Notes under the pieces: model-generated
What the model was told of the DNA's origin: nothing
Seen by the model: only the letters and a program-made list of their open reading frames with translations
Database searches by the model: none
Shown here: one piece after another, positions 32,473 through 40,676 of the stretch
Layout: the number at the start of each line of letters is the position of its first letter
Position numbering within the stretch: position 1 is the stretch's first letter
Position numbers and translations under genes: made by a program
Origin: Solirubrobacterales bacterium 67-14
GTDB lineage: Bacteria; Actinomycetota; Thermoleophilia; Solirubrobacterales; 70-9
Assembly: GCA_001897355.1 (NCBI GenBank)
Contig: MKST01000001.1
Location: forward strand, 61,133-110,056
Reading direction: 5' to 3'
DNA: 48,924 bases

Positions 32473-34101
32473 ATGGCCACCGAAACCGCCTCCACCGAAG
32501 CTTCCGGTTCGAACGGATCCGCACCCGCTTCCACGCCTCCGCTCGAGTCCTTCAACCCTGCCACAGGTGAGCTGGTCGGCACCGTCGAGACGATCACCCC
32601 GGACCAGGTCCAGGGCATCGTCGACGAGGTCGCGCTGATCCAGCCGGCCTGGGCCGAGCTCAGGCCTTCCGAACGCGCGACGTACCTGAAGCGCGCGGCC
32701 ACGGTCCTGCTCGATCGCCTCGACGAGATCGCCGCGCTGCTTTCGCAGGAACAGGGCAAGCCGATCTCCGAGTGCTACACGATGGAACTGATCCCCTCGA
32801 TCGACGCGCTGCGCTGGTGCGCCAAGGAGGGGCCGGGCATCCTCAAGGACGAGAAGATCTCCTACCCGCAGCCCTTCTTCAAGACCAAGCGCTCGAAGTT
32901 CAAGTACCAGCCGCTCGGCGTGGTCGGCGTGATCGCCCCCTGGAACTACCCGTGGACGATCCCGATGCAGGAGATCGCGATCGCCCTGATGTGTGGCAAC
33001 GGCGTCGTGCTGAAGCCGGCCAGCCTGACCCCGCTGCTCGGTGAGGCGATCCAGTCGGTCTTCGAGGAGGCCGGCCTGCCCAAGGGCCTGGTCCGCAACG
33101 TCCACGGCGGCGGCCGGATCGGTGACGCGCTGACCAAGTCCAGCGCCCAGAAGATCTTCTTCACCGGTTCGGTGCCGGTCGGCTACAAGGTCGGCGAGGA
33201 GTGCGCCAAGCTGATGAAGGGCTGCGTGCTCGAGCTCGGCGGCAAGGACCCGATGCTGGTCCTCGAGGACGCCAACGTCGACTTCGCCATCTCCGGCGCG
33301 GTCTGGGGCGGCTTCGCCAATGCCGGCCAGACCTGTGCCGGGATCGAGCGGGCCTACGTGCGCCGCGAGGTGAGCGAGAAGTTCATCGAGGGCGTGGTCG
33401 CCGGGGCCAGCGCGCTCAAGGTCGGTGACCCCTCCGAGGTCGACACCGAGATCGGCCCAATGGTTTCCCGAGACCAATATGAACTGGTGTTGGAGCTCGT
33501 AGAAGATGCCGTTGCGGCGGGCGCGGAGCTCCGCTGCGGCGGCGCGGTCGACGTCGAGGGCTTCGGAGAAGGCAACTTCATCGCCCCTGTCGTCCTGACC
33601 AACGTCAACCACGACATGCGGATCATGAAGGAAGAGATCTTCGGGCCGGTGCTGCCGATCATCACCGTCGAGTCCGACCAGGAGGCGCTCGACCTGGCCA
33701 ACGATTCCGAGTTCGGTCTCGGTGCTTCGGTCTGGACCAAGGACCGTCAGCGCGGCGAGCGGATCGCCGACAAGATCGAGTCCGGCATGGTCTGGATCAA
33801 CGACCACATGTTCACCCACGGCGCCTGCCAGTGCACCTGGGGCGGGGTCAAGGATTCAGGTCTCGGTCACTCGCATTCCAAGTTCGGTTTCTACGAATGT
33901 GTCGAGATCAAGCTGGTCACCTACGAGCCCGGCCTGACCCGCAACTTCTGGTGGCATCCCTACGACCAGACGCTCGCTCAGGCGATGAAGTCGTCGGCCA
34001 AGCTGCTCTACGGCAAGGGCGGCCAGCGGATCGAGGCCCTCAAGTCGGGCACCGGCCCGCTGCTCCAGGTCGGCAAACGCATCACTAAACGCGGCTCGTA
34101 A
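32473..34101 (+). CDS. NAD(P)-dependent aldehyde dehydrogenase with a C-terminal extension
   Basis: A 542-residue aldehyde dehydrogenase from ATG 32473. A short low-complexity Ser/Ala/Thr N-terminus leads into the catalytic fold: APWNYPWTIPMQ and VLKPASLTPL (cofactor), FFTGSVPVG, Glu in CVLELGGKDPM, the catalytic Cys in NAGQTCAGIER, and EEIFGPVLP. About 60 residues extend past the usual end (TRNFWWHPYDQTLAQAM to ITKRGS) and may be an oligomer or membrane-contact tail. It resembles the branch that includes carotenoid-dialdehyde and other hydrophobic-aldehyde dehydrogenases; the substrate is unproven. The gene ends in a 13-base tandem duplication. The cytochrome maturation/haem run follows closely. 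Confidence 0.88.
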   Translation: MATETASTEASGSNGSAPASTPPLESFNPATGELVGTVETITPDQVQGIVDEVALIQPAWAELRPSERATYLKRAATVLLDRLDEIAALLSQEQGKPISECYTMELIPSIDALRWCAKEGPGILKDEKISYPQPFFKTKRSKFKYQPLGVVGVIAPWNYPWTIPMQEIAIALMCGNGVVLKPASLTPLLGEAIQSVFEEAGLPKGLVRNVHGGGRIGDALTKSSAQKIFFTGSVPVGYKVGEECAKLMKGCVLELGGKDPMLVLEDANVDFAISGAVWGGFANAGQTCAGIERAYVRREVSEKFIEGVVAGASALKVGDPSEVDTEIGPMVSRDQYELVLELVEDAVAAGAELRCGGAVDVEGFGEGNFIAPVVLTNVNHDMRIMKEEIFGPVLPIITVESDQEALDLANDSEFGLGASVWTKDRQRGERIADKIESGMVWINDHMFTHGACQCTWGGVKDSGLGHSHSKFGFYECVEIKLVTYEPGLTRNFWWHPYDQTLAQAMKSSAKLLYGKGGQRIEALKSGTGPLLQVGKRITKRGS

Positions 34102-34112
34102 ACGCGGCTCCT
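34087..34112 (+). repeat. 13-base tandem duplication at the aldehyde dehydrogenase stop codon
   Basis: AAACGCGGCTCGT (34087-34099) is followed at once by AAACGCGGCTCCT (34100-34112). The first unit gives Lys-Arg-Gly-Ser-TAA. Without the insert the second unit would give Lys-Arg-Gly-Ser-TGA, so the protein end is identical either way. Confidence 0.7.
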
Positions 34113-34563
34113 GAGGCTCTTCGCGTTCATCGGCCTGGTCATCGTCGTGCTCGGCGGTGGCTGGCTGCTGTTCGGTCGGGGCGGGGATGAATCCGGTTCG
34201 TCGAAGTCGACGACAGCCCGGGAGAAGCCGGCGAACGACTGGAACACCGAACCCACGAAAGCCCGGGAGGCGAAGCTCCCGCCCTCCCGTTGCGCGGCCG
34301 ATTCCTCGAACTGCGTGGTCGCCAGCGGCCGGGTGATCTACGTCGAGAAGGTCGACCCGGATGGCGACGGCGATGCCCACTTCGTCGCCGCCTCGGAGCA
34401 GGGGGTGACCCTGCCCGGGATCACGATATTCGACGTCCGCGCCGACCTCCGGCCGAACCCCCTGCCTGGGGTCGGTGACCTGGTCGGTGGCGCCGGCCCG
34501 GTCTATCCCGGCCACGCCGGTCAAAAGCAGATCCAGGTAGAAGAGTTCCATGTCGCAAAGTGA
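34111..34563 (+). CDS. Membrane-anchored protein of unknown function preceding ccmA
   Basis: About 150 residues. The N-terminus is a single hydrophobic helix (RLFAFIGLVIVVLGGGWLLF), then a charged Ser/Thr-rich linker. A compact domain of about 90 residues follows, with CAADSSNCVVASGRVIYVEK, TIFDVRADLRPNPLPGVGD and QKQIQVEEFHVAK, likely an OB-type beta barrel. The frame has an in-phase stop at 34099 and no ATG before the helix, so I suggest a CTG start at 34111. A GTG at 34147 would cut the helix in half. It occupies the place where a haem chaperone CcmE would be expected but lacks a CcmE His-x-x-x-Tyr haem site. It overlaps ccmA by 14 bases. Confidence 0.6.
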   Translation: MRLFAFIGLVIVVLGGGWLLFGRGGDESGSSKSTTAREKPANDWNTEPTKAREAKLPPSRCAADSSNCVVASGRVIYVEKVDPDGDGDAHFVAASEQGVTLPGITIFDVRADLRPNPLPGVGDLVGGAGPVYPGHAGQKQIQVEEFHVAK

Positions 34564-35248
34564 AAATGCGATCCGGCTGAGGGATCTTGGCCGGGACTAC
34601 GGTGAGCGGCCGGCCTTGGACGGGGTCGGGCTCGAGCTGCCGGCCGGTAGTTCGCTGGCCGTGCTCGGCCCGAACGGTTCCGGCAAGAGCACCCTACTCA
34701 GGGTGCTCGCCAGCCTGCTCCGGCCCAGCCGCGGCGAGGTCTCCGTGCTCGGCTGTTCGCTGCCCCGCGAGGCCTGGAAGCTGCGCGGCCAGATCGGCTA
34801 CCTCGGCCACGAACCACTGCTCTACGAGGACCTGACCGGCCGGGAGAACCTGGAGTTCCAGGCCCGGCTCTACGGGCTGCCCGCCGCCGAGGCCCGCCAG
34901 CGGATCGAATCCGACCTCGAGTTGCTCGGTATGGGCCGACGGGCGGACTACCGGGTCAGCGACTACTCGGCCGGCATGAAGCAGCGGATCGCGATCTGCC
35001 GGGCGGTGCTCCACCGGCCGGCCCTGCTCCTGCTCGACGAACCGGACTCGAACCTCGATCCCGAAGGCCGGGAGGCTGCGCGGGCACTGATCGGGCGCCC
35101 GGACGAACTGCGCTGGGAGAGCGAGGCCGATCGGCCGGTCACCCGGGTGGCCGTTTCACATGATCCGGAAAAGGCCCGGGCGGAAGCCGACCAGGTGCTG
35201 GAACTGACGATCGGCGGTGCTCCGGTAGCCCGCAGGGCGGTGGCATGA
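34550..35248 (+). CDS. ccmA: Haem exporter ATP-binding protein CcmA
   Basis: A 232-residue ABC ATPase with Walker A VLGPNGSGKSTLLRVLAS, the Q-loop region GQIGYLGHEPLLYEDLTGREN, signature YSAGMKQR, Walker B ALLLLDEPDSNLDP and switch His in VAVSHDPEKA. The GHEPLLYEDLTGRENL stretch is typical of CcmA rather than other ABC ATPases. It works with CcmB and CcmC in the system I cytochrome c maturation complex, moving haem to the periplasmic side. The ATG at 34550 lies inside the preceding gene, and its stop overlaps the ccmB start by 4 bases (ATGA). Confidence 0.9.
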   Translation: MSQSENAIRLRDLGRDYGERPALDGVGLELPAGSSLAVLGPNGSGKSTLLRVLASLLRPSRGEVSVLGCSLPREAWKLRGQIGYLGHEPLLYEDLTGRENLEFQARLYGLPAAEARQRIESDLELLGMGRRADYRVSDYSAGMKQRIAICRAVLHRPALLLLDEPDSNLDPEGREAARALIGRPDELRWESEADRPVTRVAVSHDPEKARAEADQVLELTIGGAPVARRAVA

Positions 35249-35940
35249 AGTCCGCTCGCATGACTCCGTTTCGCCAGGCACTCGGGGCGATCGTGCTGAA
35301 GGACCTGAGGACCGAGCTGCGGACCATGCGCTCGCTGCCGGCGATGGTCCTCTTCGCCGTGACGACCTTCGTGATCTTCCGTTTCGGGCTCGACCGGACC
35401 GCGCTTTCGGGCAGCCTCGCCTCAGGCGTGATCTGGACCACTCTGCTCTTCGCCGCGGTGCTGGGGATCAACCGGATCTTCCTGCCGGAGCGGGAAGAGG
35501 GCGGCTTCGACGCCTTCCGGCTGGCCCCGGTCGACCGGCCGGTGCTCTTCGTGGCCAAGGCGGCGGTGCTCTTCCTCTACCTGGTCGTGCTGGAAGTGGT
35601 CGTGGTCCCGGTCTTCGCGGTCTTCTTCCTCCAGGAGTGGAGCGGGCTGGTGCCGCTGGTCGTGATCCTGCTCGCGACCAACCTGGGATTTGCCGCGCTC
35701 GGCACCTTGATCTCCTCGATGGCCGTCAACTCGAGGGCCCGGGACCTGCTGGTGCCGCTGCTCCTGCTGCCCCTAGTGGTGCCGTTGATGATCGCCGCGA
35801 CCGGGGCGACCTCACACCTGCTCGACGCGGGCGGGCCTTCCTACGACAAGTTCGGGACGTGGTTGCTGGTCCTCGGTCTATACGATGGGATCTTCTGCCT
35901 CGTCGGTTATGCCGTTTTTGAATTCCTCCTCGAGGACTAG
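35245..35940 (+). CDS. ccmB: Haem exporter permease CcmB
   Basis: A 231-residue membrane protein with about six helices. It begins with IVLKDLRTELRTMRSLPAM, the conserved cytosolic start of CcmB, then FAAVLGINRIFLPEREEGGF (the LPxERE-type loop), LAPVDRPVLFVAK, and the late PLLLLPLVVPLMIAATGAT block. The length matches the family. It is translationally coupled to ccmA through ATGA and is followed 21 bases later by ccmC. It is the membrane partner of CcmA in cytochrome c maturation. Confidence 0.92.
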   Translation: MKSARMTPFRQALGAIVLKDLRTELRTMRSLPAMVLFAVTTFVIFRFGLDRTALSGSLASGVIWTTLLFAAVLGINRIFLPEREEGGFDAFRLAPVDRPVLFVAKAAVLFLYLVVLEVVVVPVFAVFFLQEWSGLVPLVVILLATNLGFAALGTLISSMAVNSRARDLLVPLLLLPLVVPLMIAATGATSHLLDAGGPSYDKFGTWLLVLGLYDGIFCLVGYAVFEFLLED

Positions 35941-35961
35941 CCGCACCGGGCGGAAACCGAA

Positions 35962-36711
35962 ATGTCGGGACGTGGTCTCAAACAACTTTCGATTCTCACG
36001 GCGCTGGTTCTGCTGGCCGGATACCTGCTTGTCTTTTTCTGGGTGCCGATGGACGCGCTCGAAGGCTTCCGCCAGAAGGTCTTCTACCTGCACGTGCCGC
36101 TGGCGATCGTCGCGCTCTGCGGTTTCGTCGCCGGCGGGGTGGAGGGCTTCCGGCATCTGCGCACGGACGACCGTCGGCACGACGCCAACTCCTACGTCTT
36201 CATCCACATCTCCGTGGTCTTCGGGGTCGCCACGCTGATCACCGGCATGCTCTGGGCCAAGGCCTCCTGGGGGCATTACTGGGTCTGGGACGAGCCGACC
36301 CTGGTCAGCTTCCTGATCGTCTTCCTCCTCTACTGCACCTACTACCCGTTCCGCTACGCGATCGAGGACCGGGACCGCCAGGCCCGTTACGCCTCGGTCT
36401 TCGCGATCACGGCCGGCGCCTTCGTGCCGCTCAACTTCATGGCCGTACGGATGGCCCAGAGCCTGATCCACCCGCGTGTGTTCGCGACCAGCGAAGGCGG
36501 GCTGCCCGGCTCGATGATGTTCACCTTCCTGGTCTGCCTGGTCGGCATGGCCCTGCTCTGGGTCACCCTGGTCAAGCTCGAACTGCTCGGCAAGCAGACC
36601 TCCGGCCAGGTCTCGAAACTTCGCCGCGCCCTCGAGGCCGAGGGTTACGGCAACGACGAGCCGACGGGGACCGTCGGCCGCCGAATCGCACCCAATCTGG
36701 AGGCCCAGTAG
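35962..36711 (+). CDS. ccmC: Haem-handling protein CcmC
   Basis: A 249-residue six-helix membrane protein with the tryptophan-rich haem motif WGHYWVWDEPTL on the outer face. The expected flanking His residues are FYLHVPLAI in the second helix and a later His in RMAQSLIHPRVF. CcmC holds haem at the periplasmic surface and passes it to CcmE in known systems. No CcmE is recognised next to it here. A C-terminal hydrophilic tail (SKLRRALEAEGYGND) is longer than usual. The ATG at 35962 is preceded by GGAAAC. It is followed directly by the ccmD-like gene, with no gap between the stop and that ATG. Confidence 0.92.
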   Translation: MSGRGLKQLSILTALVLLAGYLLVFFWVPMDALEGFRQKVFYLHVPLAIVALCGFVAGGVEGFRHLRTDDRRHDANSYVFIHISVVFGVATLITGMLWAKASWGHYWVWDEPTLVSFLIVFLLYCTYYPFRYAIEDRDRQARYASVFAITAGAFVPLNFMAVRMAQSLIHPRVFATSEGGLPGSMMFTFLVCLVGMALLWVTLVKLELLGKQTSGQVSKLRRALEAEGYGNDEPTGTVGRRIAPNLEAQ

Positions 36712-36933
36712 ATGTCTGATGTCCTGCCCGGCGACGCCGGTTACGTCTTCGCCGCATACATGGTCTTCCTGGCCCTGCTGCTGGTTTATCTCGGGATCCT
36801 CGGCGCCAAGTTCCAGCGCATCAACCGTGACGTGGCCCAGCTGACCGACGAAGTCGAGGCAGGCCGCAAGCCCAAACCCGCAGGCCGGCCCGCCACCGAG
36901 GCGGACGAGGCGCAAGAGCCGACCAGTGTCTGA
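36712..36933 (+). CDS. CcmD-like single-helix protein
   Basis: 73 residues: a short polar start (MSDVLPGDAGYVFAAYMVF), one transmembrane helix (LALLLVYLGILGAKF), then a charged cytosolic tail ending in a Lys/Pro/Glu-rich stretch. This matches CcmD in size, topology and the Tyr-Val-Phe-Ala-Ala-Tyr start, although sequence similarity in this family is always low. CcmD holds CcmC and CcmE to the CcmAB transporter in known systems. It directly follows ccmC and overlaps hemA by 8 bases. Confidence 0.75.
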   Translation: MSDVLPGDAGYVFAAYMVFLALLLVYLGILGAKFQRINRDVAQLTDEVEAGRKPKPAGRPATEADEAQEPTSV

Positions 36934-38257
36934 GCTCCTCACACTCGGGCTTTCACACAAGACGGCGCCGCTCGAGCTCCGCGAGAAGCTCGCCCTGCCG
37001 GAAGGCCGCGCCGCCCGCCTGATGGCGGATCTGACCGAGTCCGGCGACGCTTCCGAAGCGACCGTCGTCTCCACCTGCAACCGGACCGAGATCTACGTGC
37101 TGGCCGCCGACCCGGTGGTCGCCGAATCGAGCATCCTCTCCGCCCTGGCCAGCCGGGCCGGGATCCAGCCGACCGAGCTGGTCGGCCATCTCTACTCGCT
37201 GCGCGGCCCCGACGCGACCCGTCACGCCTTCCGGGTCACGGCCGGCCTCGACTCGATGATCGTCGGCGAGTCCGAGATCCAGGGCCAGATCAAGCGGGCC
37301 CACGAGCTCGCCTTGGTGGAAGGGGTCTCCGGGCCGATCCTCAACCGGCTCTTTCGCGGCGCTCTCGCCGCCGGTGGCCGGGCCCGCAACGAGACCGGGA
37401 TCAGTCGCACCGGTGTTTCGATGGCCTCGGTCGCGGTCGAGCGGGCGACCCGCGCGATCGGCGACGTGGCCAAACGGCGCGCCCTGATCATCGGGGCCGG
37501 TGAAACCTCCGAGCTGGTCGCCGGGGCACTCCGGGCGCGCGGTGCCGAGAGCGTCTTCGTCGCCAACCGCCACCTCGAGAAGGCCTGCGACCTGGCCCAG
37601 CGCTTCGGCGGGACCGCGGCGCCGCTGACCGAGTTGAGCGAGCAGGTAGCCGAGGCCGACCTGGTCGTCTCGGCGACCATGTCCCCGCACCACCTGATCG
37701 ACCGGGAACTGCTCGAGCCGATCATGGCGGGCCGCGGCGGCAGGCCGGTCTTCCTGGTCGACCTGGCCGTCCCCCGGGACATAGATCCGCGGGTTCGCGA
37801 CCTGCCGGGGGTCACCCTGGCCGACGTCGACGAACTGCAGGTGACCGTGGCCCGCAACATCGGCCGGCGCGAGGCCGAAGCCCGCCGGGCCCAGCATGTG
37901 GTCGAAGCAGAGCTGGAGCTCTTCGAGCACTGGATGGAGTCGTTGGAAGTGATGCCGGTGATCGTCGGGCTGCGGGAGAAGGCGGACGAGATCGTCACCC
38001 GGGTGATGGCCGAGAACGAGAACCGCTGGGAAGAGATGAGCGAGGCCGACCGGCAGCGGGTGGAGACCATGGTCCGCACCGTGGTCGGGCGGATGCTCCA
38101 CGAACCCACCGTCCGGCTGAAGGAGATCGCCGGCAGCGACGATTCCTACGAGATCCTCGCCACGGTCCGTGACCTCTTCGGCCTCGATGCGGGCACCGAT
38201 CCGGGTGACGGCGAGATCGCCACGGTCACGCCGATCCGCAAGGAGCGGAAGTCCTGA
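36926..38257 (+). CDS. hemA: Glutamyl-tRNA reductase
   Basis: A 443-residue enzyme that reduces glutamyl-tRNA to glutamate-1-semialdehyde, the committed step of C5-pathway tetrapyrrole synthesis. It starts at GTG 36926 (SELLTLGLSHKTAPLELRE). The catalytic Cys51 is in VVSTCNRTEIYVL. The substrate loop is GLDSMIVGESEIQGQIK, the NADPH site IIGAGETSELVA, and a C-terminal dimerisation helix contains MLHEPTVRLKE. The length matches the family. It overlaps the ccmD-like gene by 8 bases, and an AAGGAG ribosome site for hemC lies in its last codons. It opens the haem part of the run, so haem is made from tRNA-bound glutamate. Confidence 0.95.
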   Translation: MSELLTLGLSHKTAPLELREKLALPEGRAARLMADLTESGDASEATVVSTCNRTEIYVLAADPVVAESSILSALASRAGIQPTELVGHLYSLRGPDATRHAFRVTAGLDSMIVGESEIQGQIKRAHELALVEGVSGPILNRLFRGALAAGGRARNETGISRTGVSMASVAVERATRAIGDVAKRRALIIGAGETSELVAGALRARGAESVFVANRHLEKACDLAQRFGGTAAPLTELSEQVAEADLVVSATMSPHHLIDRELLEPIMAGRGGRPVFLVDLAVPRDIDPRVRDLPGVTLADVDELQVTVARNIGRREAEARRAQHVVEAELELFEHWMESLEVMPVIVGLREKADEIVTRVMAENENRWEEMSEADRQRVETMVRTVVGRMLHEPTVRLKEIAGSDDSYEILATVRDLFGLDAGTDPGDGEIATVTPIRKERKS

Positions 38258-39123
38258 AGGTCGCGACCCGGTCCAGCGCCCTGGCGCTCGCCCAGGCCGG
38301 GACCGTTGCGGAGGCGCTCGGGCCGGAGGCGGAACTGGTCGAGGCGGCCGGTGACCTGCCACCCGAATCAGGGGACAAGGAGAGGTTCGTCCGCGGGGTC
38401 GAACGCATGGTGTTGGACGGTGCGGCCGAGGCCGGGGTGCACTCGGCCAAGGACCTGCCCGGAAAGATGACCTCGGGGCTGGCGATCGGCGCGGTGCCTC
38501 GACGGGCCGACCCCCGGGACGTCTGGATCGGCCCGGGCTCCTCGATCGGCGAGATCCCCCAGGGGGCGCGGGTCGGCACCGCGAGCCTGCGACGCCGGGC
38601 CCAGTTGCTGGCCCTGAGGCCGGACCTGCGGATGGTCGAACTGAGGGGCAACGTGGACACCCGGTTGCGCAAACTCGAAGCTGGTGAAGCGGACGGCCTC
38701 GTCCTGGCCGCGGCCGGGCTCGAGCGACTCGGCCGGACCGACGTCATTTCCTTCTTCTTCGACGAACGCCAACTGACCCCGGCGGCCGGGCAGGGTTGCC
38801 TGGTGGTGCAGACCCGGGCCGGGCGCGAAGAGCTGGTCGCCGGCATCGGTGACGAAGGCTCGATGACCCGGCTGCTGGCCGAGCGGGCCGCGGTGGTCGG
38901 CCTCGACGCCGACTGCAGCAGCCCGGTCGGGATCCACGCCCGGCACGAGGCGGGTTCCTTGACGATCGAAGGTTTCGCCGGCCGCTCGGACGGCAGCGTC
39001 TGGGTCCGGGACCGGATCGAGGGCGATCCAGCCCGGCCCGAGTCGCTCGGCCAGGAACTGGCCCGGCGGATGATCAGCGCGGGGGCCGCCGAGGCCATGG
39101 CCGGCTCTACCCTTTCCGGGTGA
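38254..39123 (+). CDS. hemC: Porphobilinogen deaminase (short, CTG start)
   Basis: Polymerises four porphobilinogen units to hydroxymethylbilane. The frame contains the family start KVATRSSALALAQAGTVAEA, AEAGVHSAKDLPG, VGTASLRRRAQLLALRP, LRGNVDTRLRKLEAGEADG, LTPAAGQGCLVVQTR, and the cofactor Cys221 in DADCSSPVGIHA. The only codon that can start it is CTG 38254, which overlaps the hemA stop (CTGA) and has AAGGAG 8 bases upstream. The first ATG (38407) would remove the first 51 residues, including the essential start. At 289 residues it is shorter than usual, lacking the Gly-Gly-Lys-Gly-Leu-Phe segment normally near residue 60. It overlaps the next gene by 4 bases. Confidence 0.88.
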   Translation: MKVATRSSALALAQAGTVAEALGPEAELVEAAGDLPPESGDKERFVRGVERMVLDGAAEAGVHSAKDLPGKMTSGLAIGAVPRRADPRDVWIGPGSSIGEIPQGARVGTASLRRRAQLLALRPDLRMVELRGNVDTRLRKLEAGEADGLVLAAAGLERLGRTDVISFFFDERQLTPAAGQGCLVVQTRAGREELVAGIGDEGSMTRLLAERAAVVGLDADCSSPVGIHARHEAGSLTIEGFAGRSDGSVWVRDRIEGDPARPESLGQELARRMISAGAAEAMAGSTLSG

Positions 39124-40676
39124 TGGCCGAACCAGCGGACAAAGGACCGACCCCAGGAAGGGTGAGCCTGGTCGGGGCAGGCCCGGGAGATCCGGGGCTG
39201 CTGACCGCCCGGGCGATGGAGCTGATCGCCGAGGCTGACGTGGTCTTCTACGACCGGCTGATCCCACCGGGCGCCTTGACCGGAGCTCGCGATGACGCCG
39301 AGCTTCAGTACGTCGGCAAGATGCCGGGCACGGTCTACAACCCGCAGGCCGACATCAACCGGCGGCTGGTCGATGCGGCCCGGGCCGGCAAGGCGGTGGT
39401 CCGGCTCAAGGGCGGTGACCCGTTCATCTTCGGCCGGGGCGGCGAGGAGGCCGAGGAGCTGGCCGAGGCCGGGATCGAGTTCGAGGTGGTGCCGGGAGTG
39501 ACCGCAGCGATCGCCGCCACGGCCACGGCCGGCATCCCCCTGACCCACCGCGACGATTCGGCCGGGGTCGCCTTCGTCACCGGCCACCGCACCGGCGAAG
39601 GGGAAGGGGCGATCGATCCCGATGGCTCGCTGGCCCGCTTCCCCGGCACCCTGGTCTTCTACATGGGGGTCAAACGCCTGGCCGAGAACGCGGCCGACCT
39701 GATCGCCGGTGGCCGGCCCGCCGACCAGCCGGCCGCGGCGATCGAGCGGGGCAGCACGCCCCGACAGAGGGTGGCCACGGCGACCCTCGGCACGATCGCC
39801 GAAACGGTCGCGCGCGAGGGCATCCGGCCTCCGGCCCTGATCGTGATCGGCGAGGTGGTCCGTCACCACGAGAAACTGGCCTGGTTCGAGCGGCGGCCGC
39901 TCTTCGGCCGCAAGGTGGTGGTCACCCGGGCCAAGCACCAGGCGGGCAAACTGGCCGCGCTCCTGCGCGGCCAAGGGGCCGAGGTGGTCGAGATGCCGGT
40001 GATCGAGATCGAGCCGCTGCCGATGACCAGCGACGAGATCGGCGACGGCATCGACCTCCTGCTCGACGAGCAGGATGGGCTGATCTGTTTCACCAGCCCG
40101 AATGCGGTCCGCGAGTTCTTCCTCGTCCTCTACGCGGCGATCCAGGCCGACGCCCGCGCGCTGGCCGGCTGGAAGGTCGCGGCGATCGGCGGCTCGACCG
40201 CCCGGGCGCTGGCCGAGCACGGGATCAGCGCCGACGTCGTGCCCCGCGAGGCGGTGGCCGAATCGCTGCTGGAATCGCTCCGCTCGCAAGACCTCGAAGG
40301 CCGCAAGGTCCTGATCCCGCGAGCCGAGACGGCCCGGGAGATCCTGCCTGAGGGTCTGCGGGAGATGGGCGCCGAGGTCCGCGTCATACCGCTCTACCGC
40401 ACGGTCCCGGTCACCCCGGACGAGGCGACCCTGGAGGAAGCGGCGAGCGCTGATGCGATCACCTTCACTTCGGCCTCGACCGTGGCCAACCTGCTGGCCG
40501 CGGTACCCGGCGGCCTGCCCGGTGTGGCCGGGATCTCGATCGGCCCGATCACCTCAGGCGCGATGCGGGAAGCCGGGATCGAAGTGTCGGCCGAAGCAGC
40601 CCAGCGCGACCTCGATTCCCTGGCTGCCGCGGTGGCCGAGGCGCTCGGCACGGGGGAGGAGGCGGTTCGCCGATGA
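39120..40676 (+). CDS. cobA-hemD: Fused uroporphyrinogen-III C-methyltransferase and uroporphyrinogen-III synthase
   Basis: 518 residues. The N-terminal SAM-dependent methyltransferase has VGAGPGDPGLLTARAMELI, VVFYDRLIP, VVRLKGGDPFIFGRGGEEAE and VVPGVTAAIAATATAGIPLTH, ending near residue 255. The rest is a HemD synthase with VVVTRAKHQAGKLAALL, LICFTSPNAVREFF and ITFTSASTVANLL. The HemD half makes uroporphyrinogen III for haem. The CobA half diverts some to precorrin-2 for sirohaem or B12, which fits the cobalamin riboswitch elsewhere in the window. The start is GTG 39120 (GTGA overlap) or ATG 39123. Its stop overlaps hemE by 4 bases. Confidence 0.93.
   Translation: MMAEPADKGPTPGRVSLVGAGPGDPGLLTARAMELIAEADVVFYDRLIPPGALTGARDDAELQYVGKMPGTVYNPQADINRRLVDAARAGKAVVRLKGGDPFIFGRGGEEAEELAEAGIEFEVVPGVTAAIAATATAGIPLTHRDDSAGVAFVTGHRTGEGEGAIDPDGSLARFPGTLVFYMGVKRLAENAADLIAGGRPADQPAAAIERGSTPRQRVATATLGTIAETVAREGIRPPALIVIGEVVRHHEKLAWFERRPLFGRKVVVTRAKHQAGKLAALLRGQGAEVVEMPVIEIEPLPMTSDEIGDGIDLLLDEQDGLICFTSPNAVREFFLVLYAAIQADARALAGWKVAAIGGSTARALAEHGISADVVPREAVAESLLESLRSQDLEGRKVLIPRAETAREILPEGLREMGAEVRVIPLYRTVPVTPDEATLEEAASADAITFTSASTVANLLAAVPGGLPGVAGISIGPITSGAMREAGIEVSAEAAQRDLDSLAAAVAEALGTGEEAVRR

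Noticed and set aside
38407-39123. ATG 38407 as the hemC start
   Set aside because: It drops the essential first 51 residues, while CTG 38254 has a ribosome site and a coupled overlap.
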